In this document: positions 26,327-34,775 of the stretch, one piece after another | Numbering within the stretch: position 1 is the stretch's first letter | How the letters are laid out: each line of letters opens with the position of its first letter | Source: an uncultured Lachnobacterium sp. | GTDB lineage: Bacteria > Bacillota > Clostridia > Lachnospirales > Lachnospiraceae | Assembly: GCA_937889225.1 (NCBI GenBank) | Contig: CALAST010000108.1 | Location: forward strand, 6,393-70,392 | Reading direction: 5' to 3' | DNA: 64,000 nt | Made by a program: the position numbers and the translations under genes | The notes under the pieces: model-generated | The model's database searches: none | What the model was told of the DNA's origin: nothing | What the model saw: the letters and a program-made list of their open reading frames with translations, nothing else

Positions 26327-27565
26327 TCACAAAAAACTCTCCTGTTCTATTCCTTTTGTTTTTTTACAAATCATATCTATTAAATCCTGCAATAATGGTT
26401 CTTGTACCATTTGTAATTTTTTTAATTTTGTCGTTTCTATCGCTATAGCGTGTGTTTCATATTTTTGAAACTGTTCTACTGACATTTGATATGGCTGTAA
26501 TTTCGGAAAAATTTGTTTTCTAATATATTGGAAAATGCGTACTCCACCATAATCCAAATCTCCTGTGTGAAAATATTCCACAGAATCACCTAATACATTT
26601 TCTAATTTTTTTAAAAATTCCTTTTCTAATGGTGAAAAAAATCCATGACTAAATAAAAGCAACGTACCTTCTTCATAAGGCATGGATATAAAATTGGCTT
26701 TATTTTCAACAGATATTATCTTTTTTATCGCTTGTTGTTCTGCAGGTTGTGCTTTTTTTAGAGTTTCCGAGTTTAATACTGTTCCACAAGTAAATACAGA
26801 TAAATCTATTTCTTTTTTATCCAAAAGAATGCGAAGACTTCCTTTTAATGCCAGTTCTTGGCTATATGTATCCAAAAACAATTGCTCATAAATTTGATAT
26901 TCTTCCATTTCTTCATCCACTTGCGGATGATATCTTTTTGCAATGGAAAATATTTTTGTTTTTAATTTTTCTTCAAATATCTTGGAATTACCCAGATACT
27001 GTGAGCTAAACGTTCTAACGTACATGGGAAATTCTAATTTTTCAATAGCCAAAAGACAATGAAACAGCAATTCATCCATTTCTGAAGTTTCTTTTTCTTT
27101 TCCTTTTTCAGCTTCCACAATACGTTGTGCATAATATTCTTTTATCCAATCCGATTGTACACTTTCCTGATACACACGAAGTTGTTCGCTCTTTTGATGG
27201 CTTAAAACAAATTTTGATTTCCTATTTGAAATTTCATAAAAATTCGATATTTGTTCTAACGAATAACTGATTTTTTCAATGTCATTCCCTACTGAAATCC
27301 ATCTTATTTTTATCAAACCATACTTTGCAAGCCATTGTGCCTCTTTTACAATACATTCTTTTCCCGTAAAAAGCTCGTCTGTATGAAAAAATTCTTCTCT
27401 TTTTCCATATCCCTGATAGCTTCCTTGCTCCAACAGCTTTTGTAAAGTGTCATAATCCTCTTGCTGAATTTTTATCGTTCTGTTTCCACTTTGTTTCTCT
27501 TTCCAATCCGTACTACTTTTTTCGTATTTATCCAATATCTTATTTACAAGATAATTATTTTTCAC
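26327..27565 (-). CDS. jetD: Wadjet protein JetD (TOPRIM-like nuclease subunit)
   Basis: A 412-residue protein matching JetD (DUF3322/DUF2220). The N-terminal half is a DNA-binding-like arm (residues 1-180). The C-terminal half carries the TOPRIM-like nuclease core, with SMPYEEGTLLLFSHGFFSPLEKEFL and SVEYFHTGDLDYGGVRIFQYIRK, where GDLDxGG supplies the acidic metal ligands. JetD cleaves closed circular DNA that the JetABC SMC-like motor has extruded, blocking plasmid establishment. GGGAG lies before a GTG start at 27565. It is the last gene of the operon, 11 bases after jetC, and a perfect terminator follows. Confidence 0.9.
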   Translation of the reverse strand: MKNNYLVNKILDKYEKSSTDWKEKQSGNRTIKIQQEDYDTLQKLLEQGSYQGYGKREEFFHTDELFTGKECIVKEAQWLAKYGLIKIRWISVGNDIEKISYSLEQISNFYEISNRKSKFVLSHQKSEQLRVYQESVQSDWIKEYYAQRIVEAEKGKEKETSEMDELLFHCLLAIEKLEFPMYVRTFSSQYLGNSKIFEEKLKTKIFSIAKRYHPQVDEEMEEYQIYEQLFLDTYSQELALKGSLRILLDKKEIDLSVFTCGTVLNSETLKKAQPAEQQAIKKIISVENKANFISMPYEEGTLLLFSHGFFSPLEKEFLKKLENVLGDSVEYFHTGDLDYGGVRIFQYIRKQIFPKLQPYQMSVEQFQKYETHAIAIETTKLKKLQMVQEPLLQDLIDMICKKTKGIEQESFL

Positions 27566-27576
27566 TTTACTTCTCC

Positions 27577-30500
27577 CTATTCTTCACCTAACAGTTCTTC
27601 TTTCATCTGCTCAAATTCTTTTCGTTCAAATTCTTGAATAGAAATCGCTCGTTTATTTGGATTTGCAAATACAAATACTTTATCTACTGTTTCCAAGTAA
27701 TTTTGTATTTTATCATTTGTTGCACTAATAATGGCTTGAAAACCAAGTCCTCGCATCAGCGAAATACAACTTGCAACTTTTTCCGCATCCATTTTAGAAA
27801 AGGCTTCATCCAATATTACCAAGCGAATCGTTGGATTTCTCTGTAAACCCGGTCGCAAATCAATTTTATACGCCTGTGCAAAACTTGCCAAAAGTGCTAC
27901 ATAAAGTGGATTCTGTCCTTCTCCACCGGAATTTTTGCTAATCATCTGACTTAAACGGATTTTTATTGCATCATCTTCATTTTGAATGATTTGGTGCATA
28001 TCAAATCTAAGATATGTGCGATAATCCGCATACTTAGCCATATTTCGCTTTGCCTGTTCCATTTCTTCCATTGTAGCATTTACAGGTGGAATAAAAATTT
28101 GAATCAATTCGTTTATCTTTGCACTATAACTCTTTTCATGTTCCATCGTAAAAAGATTTAATTGATTATCAAATCCAATATCTAAATCAGATGGGTTAAT
28201 TTCTAAAGCTTCATCCATAAACATATCATAATATTCGCCATCCGGTCCTTTATTTTTGCCAATATAGAACTGATATTTATCCTTGCCAAAATCTAATTTA
28301 CTGATAATACGGTTCAGTTCATCTTTTCGATCTATAGCATCTGTAATTGCACTATGAATTTTACATATAAAATCCTCTTTAAAATGAAGCACCGCTGTTT
28401 TTGCCTGTTCTTCAGCACGTTTTTTGTATTCTTCCAAATTCTTACAATTTAAACGTTCATAGAGCTCTTGATATTGCTCATTTGTTTCTTTTGTCAATTC
28501 AAAATCACGATTTGGATAAGCTTTTAAATAAACAGAACGAAGTTCAAACAGTTCATCTTTATATGTGTTTTGTTTTGTTTGAATCATTTCTACTTCTTTT
28601 TGACATTCTGTTTTTAATTGTTCATATGTTATATTCTGTTTTTCTTCAAGAAAGGTTACAAACGCTATTTCGTATTCTTCCTGCTCTATAAAATTCTTTT
28701 CCTTTTCTTTCAGCTGTTCGTTATATAAAACAATCTTTTCTTTTTCTTTTTTTATTTCTTCTTCTAATTTTATTTTATGCCCTTCTATGCTTCGTCTTGC
28801 TTCTTCTTCTTTTCGAATGGATGCTTCTAAGGCATCCTTTTGTTTTTCTAATTGTTCCACATCTTGGTAATTTTCCATTTCCAAACGTTTCGTAATCCGT
28901 GCCTTTTCTTTTTCCTTTCCTTTTATACCATCCATTTCCTGTTGAAGACGCAAATATTCTTCCACATCTAAAGATAATGATTCCAATTTCAAAATCTGCT
29001 CCGATTTGCGAATCGTATCTTGAAATGGTTCCATTTTTTCCGTTAATTTTCGAATTTCTCCCTGTAAAAGACGAATACGCTGTGTCAAACTGTTTTTTCC
29101 AATATACGCATATCTTGTATAATTTGCAGGATTGATATGTTGGATACGATAACTGTGATACAATACACAATTACTCGTAATACCAATTTTACAATTTCGA
29201 AGTTCTTCGACAGATGCACACTTAACAACTTTGCCAAGCAAAAAGTCAATATATGCTTGTGCATAATTTTTCTTTGCCACTACTTCTTTTGACAATGCAT
29301 GTTCCAATACAGTATGTCTGTCTTTCATTAAACGTTCCGTATCAATTACACCATAGCGATAAAATTTTTTCGAATCCATCTGTTCATAAATATCCATTGC
29401 CAGTTTCGCATACTTTGGTTCTACCATAATACCTAATTTCTGATTGTTCAGATAGCCCTCAACTGCATTTCGCCATGTTTCATTTTTTATATCCAACAAA
29501 TCAGCAAAAATTTCTACCGAAATCATTTTTCCGGTTTCTTCATACAGACGATTCTGTATACTTCTTCGTAATTCCTCCAATTCTTTTGGATATGCCTTTT
29601 CTCCTTGTTTTAATTGCGTTAGTTCTTTCTCTAAGTCTTTCTTCTGTTTTTCTAAATCATGTAATTGATTTTTGGACTCTCGACGTTCTTCTTCTGTTTC
29701 GTCTTTTAGTTCTGTAAGTTTCTTTTGTAAACGAATTAGTTGTTCTTTTGTAATCGTGCCTTTTTGAAAATCTTCAATATCCCAAAGTGTTTGTGGCGAT
29801 ACAATTTCCACATCCTCCCATGCATTTAAATTTTTTGCATATTGTTGCCATCTTGCACTACTTTGATTGAGTTTTTCAATCCATTCATTCAGCGATATTA
29901 AATCTTTACGTAAATGTTCATAATCACTTCCTGCAATCTGTCCGATTAATCTATCTCGATTTTCACGTATTTGCAGAATACCTTCTGCTTTTTTCAAAAT
30001 ATTATTGTTTACAATTTCTAACTGTTTTTGTAATTCCTTTTCTTTGTTCAAACTAAAAGAAATCTGCTCTTTTTGTGAAAGAATTTCTATTTTATCTCGA
30101 TAATACAACATCTGCTGTCCTTTTTCTTTTTCTTCCAAAACAAGTTCATACTGCTTACAAATTTCTCCTAATTTTTTAATTTCCTGACAGGTTTCCTCTA
30201 ACTTTTTACGCATGCGTCCATATTCCATAACACTCTGCTGCATATCTTCAATATGAATGTCCTGTTCCATACAGATATATTCTTTTACAAATTCTTCCAA
30301 CTTAATATTCATACGAAATGGAATTGCCCGTTTAAATAAACGTGGAAACTTGTCCTTATCTAAACCACCTAAATAAATATCATATAATTGTTTTCGAAAA
30401 CGCTCATTATGCGATCCATAATAACAATGTTCTTTATCGAAATTTTGGTTCAACCATTTTTTGACTTCATCTATCGTTTTTGGACGATGCTCCATACGAT

Positions 30501-30942
30501 AATAATCTTGTGGCATGGCACTTTTATGCCAAAAAAACATTCTGCTAATCTCATTTGTCGCTGTTTCTACATCAAATACAACTCCCACACATTGATAAAT
30601 GTCTTTTTGTGTATCTTTTAGTTCTAAAACTATCGTACTCGAAAAATTTTGATTTCGTAAATACGAAAATTTATTGTCATCTCCTATTGTTACCATGCCT
30701 CGCAAATACTCAATCAAACTTCGGTCCGAATCATCTGTTGCAGCTTTATTAAAAAAACGTCTTCCATCCGTATCCGCATAAAGCACAATCTGCATCGCAT
30801 CAATTAACGTAGATTTTCCACTTCCTGAATGTCCCGTAAAAAAATTAATCCCTTCACTAAGCGGAATTACTTTTTGTTGTATATAATGCCAATTATTCAG
30901 GCAAATTTTTGTCAATGCTTCAAATCTCGGATTTACTGCCAT
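27577..30942 (-). CDS. jetC: Wadjet SMC/MukB-like ATPase JetC
   Basis: A 1121-residue SMC-like ATPase. The Walker A motif FTGHSGSGKSTLIDAMQIVLYAD is near residue 40, two long coiled-coil arms run from about 230-440 and 640-860, and a hinge-like globular region lies between them (about 450-630: YLNNQKLGIMVEPKYAKLAM). The C-terminal head has the signature SKNSGGEGQNPLYVALL and Walker B LVILDEAFSKMD. JetC forms the loop-extruding motor with JetA (kleisin) and JetB. I take the ATG at 30942 (GGAAGG 11 bases upstream) over a TTG at 30966. It overlaps jetB by 23 bases, indicating translational coupling. Confidence 0.93.
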   Translation of the reverse strand: MAVNPRFEALTKICLNNWHYIQQKVIPLSEGINFFTGHSGSGKSTLIDAMQIVLYADTDGRRFFNKAATDDSDRSLIEYLRGMVTIGDDNKFSYLRNQNFSSTIVLELKDTQKDIYQCVGVVFDVETATNEISRMFFWHKSAMPQDYYRMEHRPKTIDEVKKWLNQNFDKEHCYYGSHNERFRKQLYDIYLGGLDKDKFPRLFKRAIPFRMNIKLEEFVKEYICMEQDIHIEDMQQSVMEYGRMRKKLEETCQEIKKLGEICKQYELVLEEKEKGQQMLYYRDKIEILSQKEQISFSLNKEKELQKQLEIVNNNILKKAEGILQIRENRDRLIGQIAGSDYEHLRKDLISLNEWIEKLNQSSARWQQYAKNLNAWEDVEIVSPQTLWDIEDFQKGTITKEQLIRLQKKLTELKDETEEERRESKNQLHDLEKQKKDLEKELTQLKQGEKAYPKELEELRRSIQNRLYEETGKMISVEIFADLLDIKNETWRNAVEGYLNNQKLGIMVEPKYAKLAMDIYEQMDSKKFYRYGVIDTERLMKDRHTVLEHALSKEVVAKKNYAQAYIDFLLGKVVKCASVEELRNCKIGITSNCVLYHSYRIQHINPANYTRYAYIGKNSLTQRIRLLQGEIRKLTEKMEPFQDTIRKSEQILKLESLSLDVEEYLRLQQEMDGIKGKEKEKARITKRLEMENYQDVEQLEKQKDALEASIRKEEEARRSIEGHKIKLEEEIKKEKEKIVLYNEQLKEKEKNFIEQEEYEIAFVTFLEEKQNITYEQLKTECQKEVEMIQTKQNTYKDELFELRSVYLKAYPNRDFELTKETNEQYQELYERLNCKNLEEYKKRAEEQAKTAVLHFKEDFICKIHSAITDAIDRKDELNRIISKLDFGKDKYQFYIGKNKGPDGEYYDMFMDEALEINPSDLDIGFDNQLNLFTMEHEKSYSAKINELIQIFIPPVNATMEEMEQAKRNMAKYADYRTYLRFDMHQIIQNEDDAIKIRLSQMISKNSGGEGQNPLYVALLASFAQAYKIDLRPGLQRNPTIRLVILDEAFSKMDAEKVASCISLMRGLGFQAIISATNDKIQNYLETVDKVFVFANPNKRAISIQEFERKEFEQMKEELLGEE

Positions 30943-31543
30943 CTTTTGTTTCGCCTTCCTCTCCAAAATCTTTTAATAATGCCCTTACATCATCCCCCAT
31001 CAGCAATACATTGACGGTTGGATATACTATAATTTTACTATATCCATCTATTGCATCCATGGAATCTTGTAACGTAATAACTTGATATTTTTTCAACAAT
31101 GCTAACACTTCTTTTATTCTTGTCATCGTTGGTTCTTTTTCCAACAATCCATATATATTCAACTTTTCATGAATTGTACCAATGGTTGTTACCACATGAA
31201 CGGAAGAAGATACTTCTGCCATTTGCTCGTCATAAATCAACTTTAAAATAAGCACATACAATGTTGCAAGTCTTGATAATCTGTCCCCCATTACTTGCTC
31301 GCCTCTTAAATAAATCATACCAAGCTGTGCATGTTCCACAACTTCAATCTCCATAATCGCAAAATATGTCTTGATAAATTCTAAATGCTTATCGCAATCA
31401 TAAAATGCCTTATTGATAACGTATCTCTTCGTTCTTTTATCATAAACATATTCTAACAAAAAAGTTTGCTTATATAAGCAGGTAATGAGTTCTCTGACTT
31501 TTTTCTGCTCATCTTCGGTTAAATTTTCATAATATTCTATCAT
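30920..31543 (-). CDS. jetB: Wadjet MukE-like subunit JetB (DUF4194)
   Basis: A 207-residue protein with winged-helix features of the DUF4194/MukE-like JetB family: LLEYVYDKRTKRYVINKAFYDCDKHLEFIKTYFAIMEIEVV, then GMIYLRGEQVMGDRLSRLATLYVLILKLIYDEQ, which is characteristic. It bridges the JetA kleisin and the JetC heads. I start at the ATG at 31543, six bases after AGGG; an ATG at 31549 is in frame but abuts that site. The gene begins 27 bases after the jetA stop codon and overlaps jetC. Confidence 0.9.
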   Translation of the reverse strand: MIEYYENLTEDEQKKVRELITCLYKQTFLLEYVYDKRTKRYVINKAFYDCDKHLEFIKTYFAIMEIEVVEHAQLGMIYLRGEQVMGDRLSRLATLYVLILKLIYDEQMAEVSSSVHVVTTIGTIHEKLNIYGLLEKEPTMTRIKEVLALLKKYQVITLQDSMDAIDGYSKIIVYPTVNVLLMGDDVRALLKDFGEEGETKDGSKSEI

Positions 31544-31569
31544 TTGCATCCCTATTCTTTCTTCTATTT

Positions 31570-32946
31570 CTATTTATAAGAAAACGTAATTTCCGGATAA
31601 ATATATTTACCATTATCTATCATGTTTTCTCCAATTTTCGCTATACCAAACGAACTATTTTTTCGCATAGATTGGTCATATGCTAATACCAACTTTTCAA
31701 ATGCTTCTTCACTATCTATCGTTTCTTTTGTTACTGCAAAATAACCATTTTTCATATGTTCTGTTACAAAATGCTCAATTTGTTGTCGGCTATAACGTTT
31801 TTTCATTTTATTTAATTTTAAAATATCTTCTTTGGATAATTCTTCTATCACTTCTTCCTCTGTTACCAATGCATCCTTAAAATTCGCTTTCGTTTTTTTA
31901 CGTTTATAAAATGATTTTTTAGATAAAATAGATGGATATGAAAAATTAATAATTTGACTTACTTGTTGTATTTTTTCTTCTGTTCCACTTTTTGTATCTT
32001 CTGCCATGTTGTTTAACAACTGAATCACAAGACCCTTCATATTGTCTTCCGTATTTAGCAAATAATTCAATCGGGTTACTGTCGCACGAAGATAACGTAT
32101 ATGTTCCCTATCCATATTGATAATGCGATGCTCAATATCCGAAAATCCCTTTTCTATCAAATCCAACTGTTCACAAATATCATCTATGGTTAAATCTATA
32201 CCTCGAAGCTGTTTATTTTTTTGACAGACTGCATATAGCCACTTTGTATTCTGTCTCATTTCCTGCAATAATTTTTTAATATCTGCTTTATATAGATAAA
32301 AATTATCTGAAGTCTTTAAGATATGATATTTTTTCTGCACAATTTCTTCTACATACCCATCCAAATGCTCTTTTAATAAATCGCCATAATTATCCTGCTT
32401 CAATAAGCTTTCAAAAAATTTATCAATGTTATGCAACATATCTTGTAAAGATTTATTCAATTTTCTAGTATTGATAAGTGCGGTTTTTAACAACCCGATA
32501 TTTGCTCTTGGGTCATTGCGAAAAGAAAATAAGATAGCATAGACATTTTGAATATATACTTGTGTCTCATCCTCATCATCCCATGCCAAATGGGAAAATG
32601 CGTCTACAAAAACAGCGGCATAGTCTGGAATTACAATATATGTGACCATATTGTTGTAATCTTCTACTTTGCGAAGCCATTGACTTTTCAGCAACCAATT
32701 TAAAATTCTGGTCGCGGTTGGCTCTAACGCCTCAAATTCTTCTTCTGATTCCTCATCCTCCAGTACAACTTTATTTTTGGAAAAATAATCACTTAGTGTC
32801 GCTATACAAATTTCCTTACTGAGAAAATAATTGCTGTACTGATATTCTTCATTAATCTGCAATAATGCATCAATATATATCTGTCGATTCCTTGAACGAA
32901 ATAATGCCCAAAATGAATCCGGAATTTCTAAAAATTGATTTATCAA
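31570..32946 (-). CDS. jetA: Wadjet kleisin-like subunit JetA
   Basis: A 458-residue protein, first gene of the operon, similar to the JetA of type II-like Wadjet systems (the MukF-like kleisin). The opening INQFLEIPDSFWALFRSRNRQIYIDALLQINEEYQYSNYF and the segment ILNWLLKSQWLRKVEDYNNMVTYIVIPDYA form an N-terminal winged helix. A long helical middle region follows, and the C-terminal part is another winged-helix-like region. I recognise it mainly by gene order, size and weak motif similarity, and the subtype is uncertain. TTG is the start codon, six bases after AAGGAG. Confidence 0.85.
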   Translation of the reverse strand: MINQFLEIPDSFWALFRSRNRQIYIDALLQINEEYQYSNYFLSKEICIATLSDYFSKNKVVLEDEESEEEFEALEPTATRILNWLLKSQWLRKVEDYNNMVTYIVIPDYAAVFVDAFSHLAWDDEDETQVYIQNVYAILFSFRNDPRANIGLLKTALINTRKLNKSLQDMLHNIDKFFESLLKQDNYGDLLKEHLDGYVEEIVQKKYHILKTSDNFYLYKADIKKLLQEMRQNTKWLYAVCQKNKQLRGIDLTIDDICEQLDLIEKGFSDIEHRIINMDREHIRYLRATVTRLNYLLNTEDNMKGLVIQLLNNMAEDTKSGTEEKIQQVSQIINFSYPSILSKKSFYKRKKTKANFKDALVTEEEVIEELSKEDILKLNKMKKRYSRQQIEHFVTEHMKNGYFAVTKETIDSEEAFEKLVLAYDQSMRKNSSFGIAKIGENMIDNGKYIYPEITFSYK

Positions 32947-32998
32947 AAGGTACTCCTTCCTATTTGTATATTTTTAATACATAGTTATATTTCTATAT

Positions 32999-33027
32999 AT
33001 CATAACATATCTTTTATTTTATAATAA
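32999..33027 (-). promoter_or_regulatory. Possible promoter of the Wadjet operon
   Basis: Minus strand TTATTA (33027-33022), a 17-base spacer, TATGAT (33004-32999) with an extended TGT before it, about 50 bases ahead of jetA. The -35 is poor. Confidence 0.4.
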
Positions 33028-33039
33028 CTACTTTCTTAA

Positions 33040-33110
33040 TCACAGCTTTGCTTCTTGCAGAAAATCAGCCCAAATGTCATTCCCAATACACTATTTATAG
33101 CAAGCTGATT
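33040..33110 (-). pseudogene. Internal fragment of a broken rpn gene
   Basis: Minus-strand reading CIGNDIWADFLQEAKL aligns with CIENDILAEFLKKQRS in the intact rpn gene (residues about 210-226), with matching flanking bases (TGCTATAAAT...). In-frame stops are present. Together with the tail at 26248-26277 it looks like the other side of one disrupted rpn copy. Confidence 0.6.
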
Positions 33111-33149
33111 ACAGTTTTATTTTAATATAGTTCGTTTTTGGGAATATGG

Positions 33150-34058
33150 CTAAAAATTTTCAAAACCAAGTTCTTTCGCTTTTATCATAAATTCTTCTTT
33201 TGAAAGCTTTGATTTTTTTAATGCAACTTCAAAAGAAATCGTTCCATCAGAAAGAAATTCACAAATACTTTGAAAGATGCCAAGTTCGTAACCTTCTTCC
33301 CGTCCCTGTTCACGTCCTTCTTCTATCAATCCGTTTCGATACACTTCTTCATTAAATTCTGTTAAGCAGTTTCCCATGACATCACTCCTTTGCTTCTTCA
33401 GAAATTCCGCCAAAATATCATTCTCAATACATTCATTTATAGCAAGTTCTACCGCTTCCTTTATAGTGGCTGTTTTTCCTTTATAATATTTTATCTTTTG
33501 AATAAATGCCATATAATCGGAAAGTACCTTACATTTCGAAAGAAGTTCTTCATTTTTTCCTTGATTTAGATTAATCATCGTGGCTGTCCATTCAAACTCT
33601 GCATTTACATCTTTATGCATAAATGCATCGGATAAGTGAAGTTTTTGAATTGGTTTTTTATTCGTAGCTCCATTGTAAAATACAATGTATTGCGGTGTTG
33701 GCAATTTTACCAATTTAGAACCATGAATATTTAAACCTCGTTCATCAATGTAGGTGTTATACAAGTTTCCATAATACATCAAGCCTCGGATTGGCATGTT
33801 TGGGTTAAATGTACTCTGTTGTTCCCACAAGGATAAATAGCTGTCCACTAAAAAAGATACATCATTCTTCATTTTGATATAAACCGCATCTTCAATCGTT
33901 GTGATTTCCACATCCTCTGTGTTTGTGTAATTTGTATTATTTAATGCATTGTATAAAGATAAAATATTATGTTTATTTTTTTCATCTCCAAATAGTAAGC
34001 AGAATAATCTGTCTTTGTGTTTTCGATTTATGGAGATGGTTTCGTTTGTATTACTCAT
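33150..34058 (-). CDS. Rpn-family recombination-promoting nuclease / PD-(D/E)XK transposase-like protein
   Basis: A 302-residue protein. HKDRLFCLLFGDEKNKHNILSLYNALN, then NDVSFLVDSYLSLWEQQSTFNPNMPIRGLMYYGNLY, fit the Rpn/PDDEXK_2 family, in which D and ExQ residues form the nuclease centre. A charged helix near residue 240 (EEGREQGREEG) is a common feature of these proteins, and the C-terminus KSKLSKEEFMIKAKELGF is typical. Rpn proteins of E. coli are DNA endonucleases that raise RecA-independent recombination. The leader contains a hairpin that looks like an attenuator (34102-34155). Fragments of a second copy flank the Wadjet operon. Confidence 0.85.
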   Translation of the reverse strand: MSNTNETISINRKHKDRLFCLLFGDEKNKHNILSLYNALNNTNYTNTEDVEITTIEDAVYIKMKNDVSFLVDSYLSLWEQQSTFNPNMPIRGLMYYGNLYNTYIDERGLNIHGSKLVKLPTPQYIVFYNGATNKKPIQKLHLSDAFMHKDVNAEFEWTATMINLNQGKNEELLSKCKVLSDYMAFIQKIKYYKGKTATIKEAVELAINECIENDILAEFLKKQRSDVMGNCLTEFNEEVYRNGLIEEGREQGREEGYELGIFQSICEFLSDGTISFEVALKKSKLSKEEFMIKAKELGFENF

Positions 34059-34101
34059 GTTTGCTTTCCTCTCTTTGTTGTAATCAAATCTTCATCTTAT
34101 C

Positions 34102-34155
34102 AAAAACAGGGAAAGCGGTTGGCAATCCCTGTTTTCGAAAGAAAAGGGATTACCC
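34102..34155 (-). promoter_or_regulatory. Attenuator-like leader of rpn
   Basis: Minus strand: a terminator AAAACAGGGA...TCCCTGTTTTTG (stem 34103-34112 / 34126-34135) lies only about 45 bases before the rpn start codon. An upstream GGUAAUCCC (34154-34146) can pair with GGGAUUGCC (34129-34121), which would open the terminator. The two folds exclude each other. Confidence 0.4.
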
Positions 34156-34307
34156 CTATATAATTATTTTAACTAATTTCTTATGTTCAAATTTTTATAG
34201 AACGCCATATAGAAAAGTAAGTTTACTTATAAATAAGACTTAAGAACAAGTCTTGAAAAAATAGTTCAGAACGAACTTTTGTGCAAATAGAACATGCACA
34301 GATAGAA

Positions 34308-34368
34308 AAAGACGTCAGTCTATGACTACTTACGTCTTTATTTTAGCATATTTTATTTTGGACAACAA
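34308..34368 (-). promoter_or_regulatory. Promoter-plus-hairpin element upstream of rpn
   Basis: Minus strand TTGTTG (34368-34363), 17 bases, TAAAAT (34345-34340) with extended TGC, immediately followed by hairpin AAAGACGT / ACGTCTTT (34339-34308) and T residues. It is a sister of 26165-26229. Confidence 0.5.
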
Positions 34369-34500
34369 CAATATAATTTTAAATTATACTATAAAAAGTT
34401 ACCGCATATTTTTATATTGCAAACAACTTTAAAGTTCTTTTTCTTTTATTATTCGAACCTTTAACGGCTCAGACATTTTCGCTTTCCACTTTCTTCTTTC

Positions 34501-34634
34501 GTTACTGTACACTCCGTATCCAGTAACGAGTAAAAATCCATGCTAAATTTACTTCGCAAATGGATTTTTACTTGCAAAATTTATGTTTTCATACGTACTT
34601 AGCAGTAAATGCTAAGTACTGTGTGTACAGTAAC
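34501..34634. mobile_element. 134-bp MITE with perfect terminal inverted repeats and target duplication
   Basis: The ends are GTTACTGTACAC (34501-34512) and GTGTACAGTAAC (34623-34634), a perfect 12-bp inverted pair. It is flanked by CTTCTTTC on both sides (34493-34500 and 34635-34642), an 8-bp direct repeat. Inside are two further perfect palindromes: GTAAAAATCCAT / ATGGATTTTTAC (34530-34571) and GTACTTAGCA / TGCTAAGTAC (34595-34619). It is too short to encode a protein. A partial, diverged copy lies at 19915-20042. The remainder of the gene-free region 34059-34775 is covered by the leader and promoter entries. Confidence 0.8.
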
Positions 34635-34672
34635 CTTCTTTCTTCAAAATGTATCCAAATCTCTCTCATATC

Positions 34673-34701
34673 TTTTAAAAAAATTTTTATTGTGCTATAC
34701 T
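34673..34701 (+). promoter_or_regulatory. Possible promoter of the three-gene cassette
   Basis: Extended -10 TGCTATACT (TATACT at 34696-34701) with a weak -35 TTTTAA 17 bases upstream, about 75 bases ahead of the first cassette gene. Confidence 0.4.
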
Positions 34702-34775
34702 CATTCTAGCATATAAAGAAAAAACACTTTATTATTATAAAAAAAATAATATGCATATAGAAAGGCAAAAAGTTT

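Noticed and set aside
33150..34058. Calling the Rpn-family gene an active transposon
   Set aside because: The family is often labelled transposase, but there are no terminal inverted repeats; the repeats seen are pieces of the gene itself.
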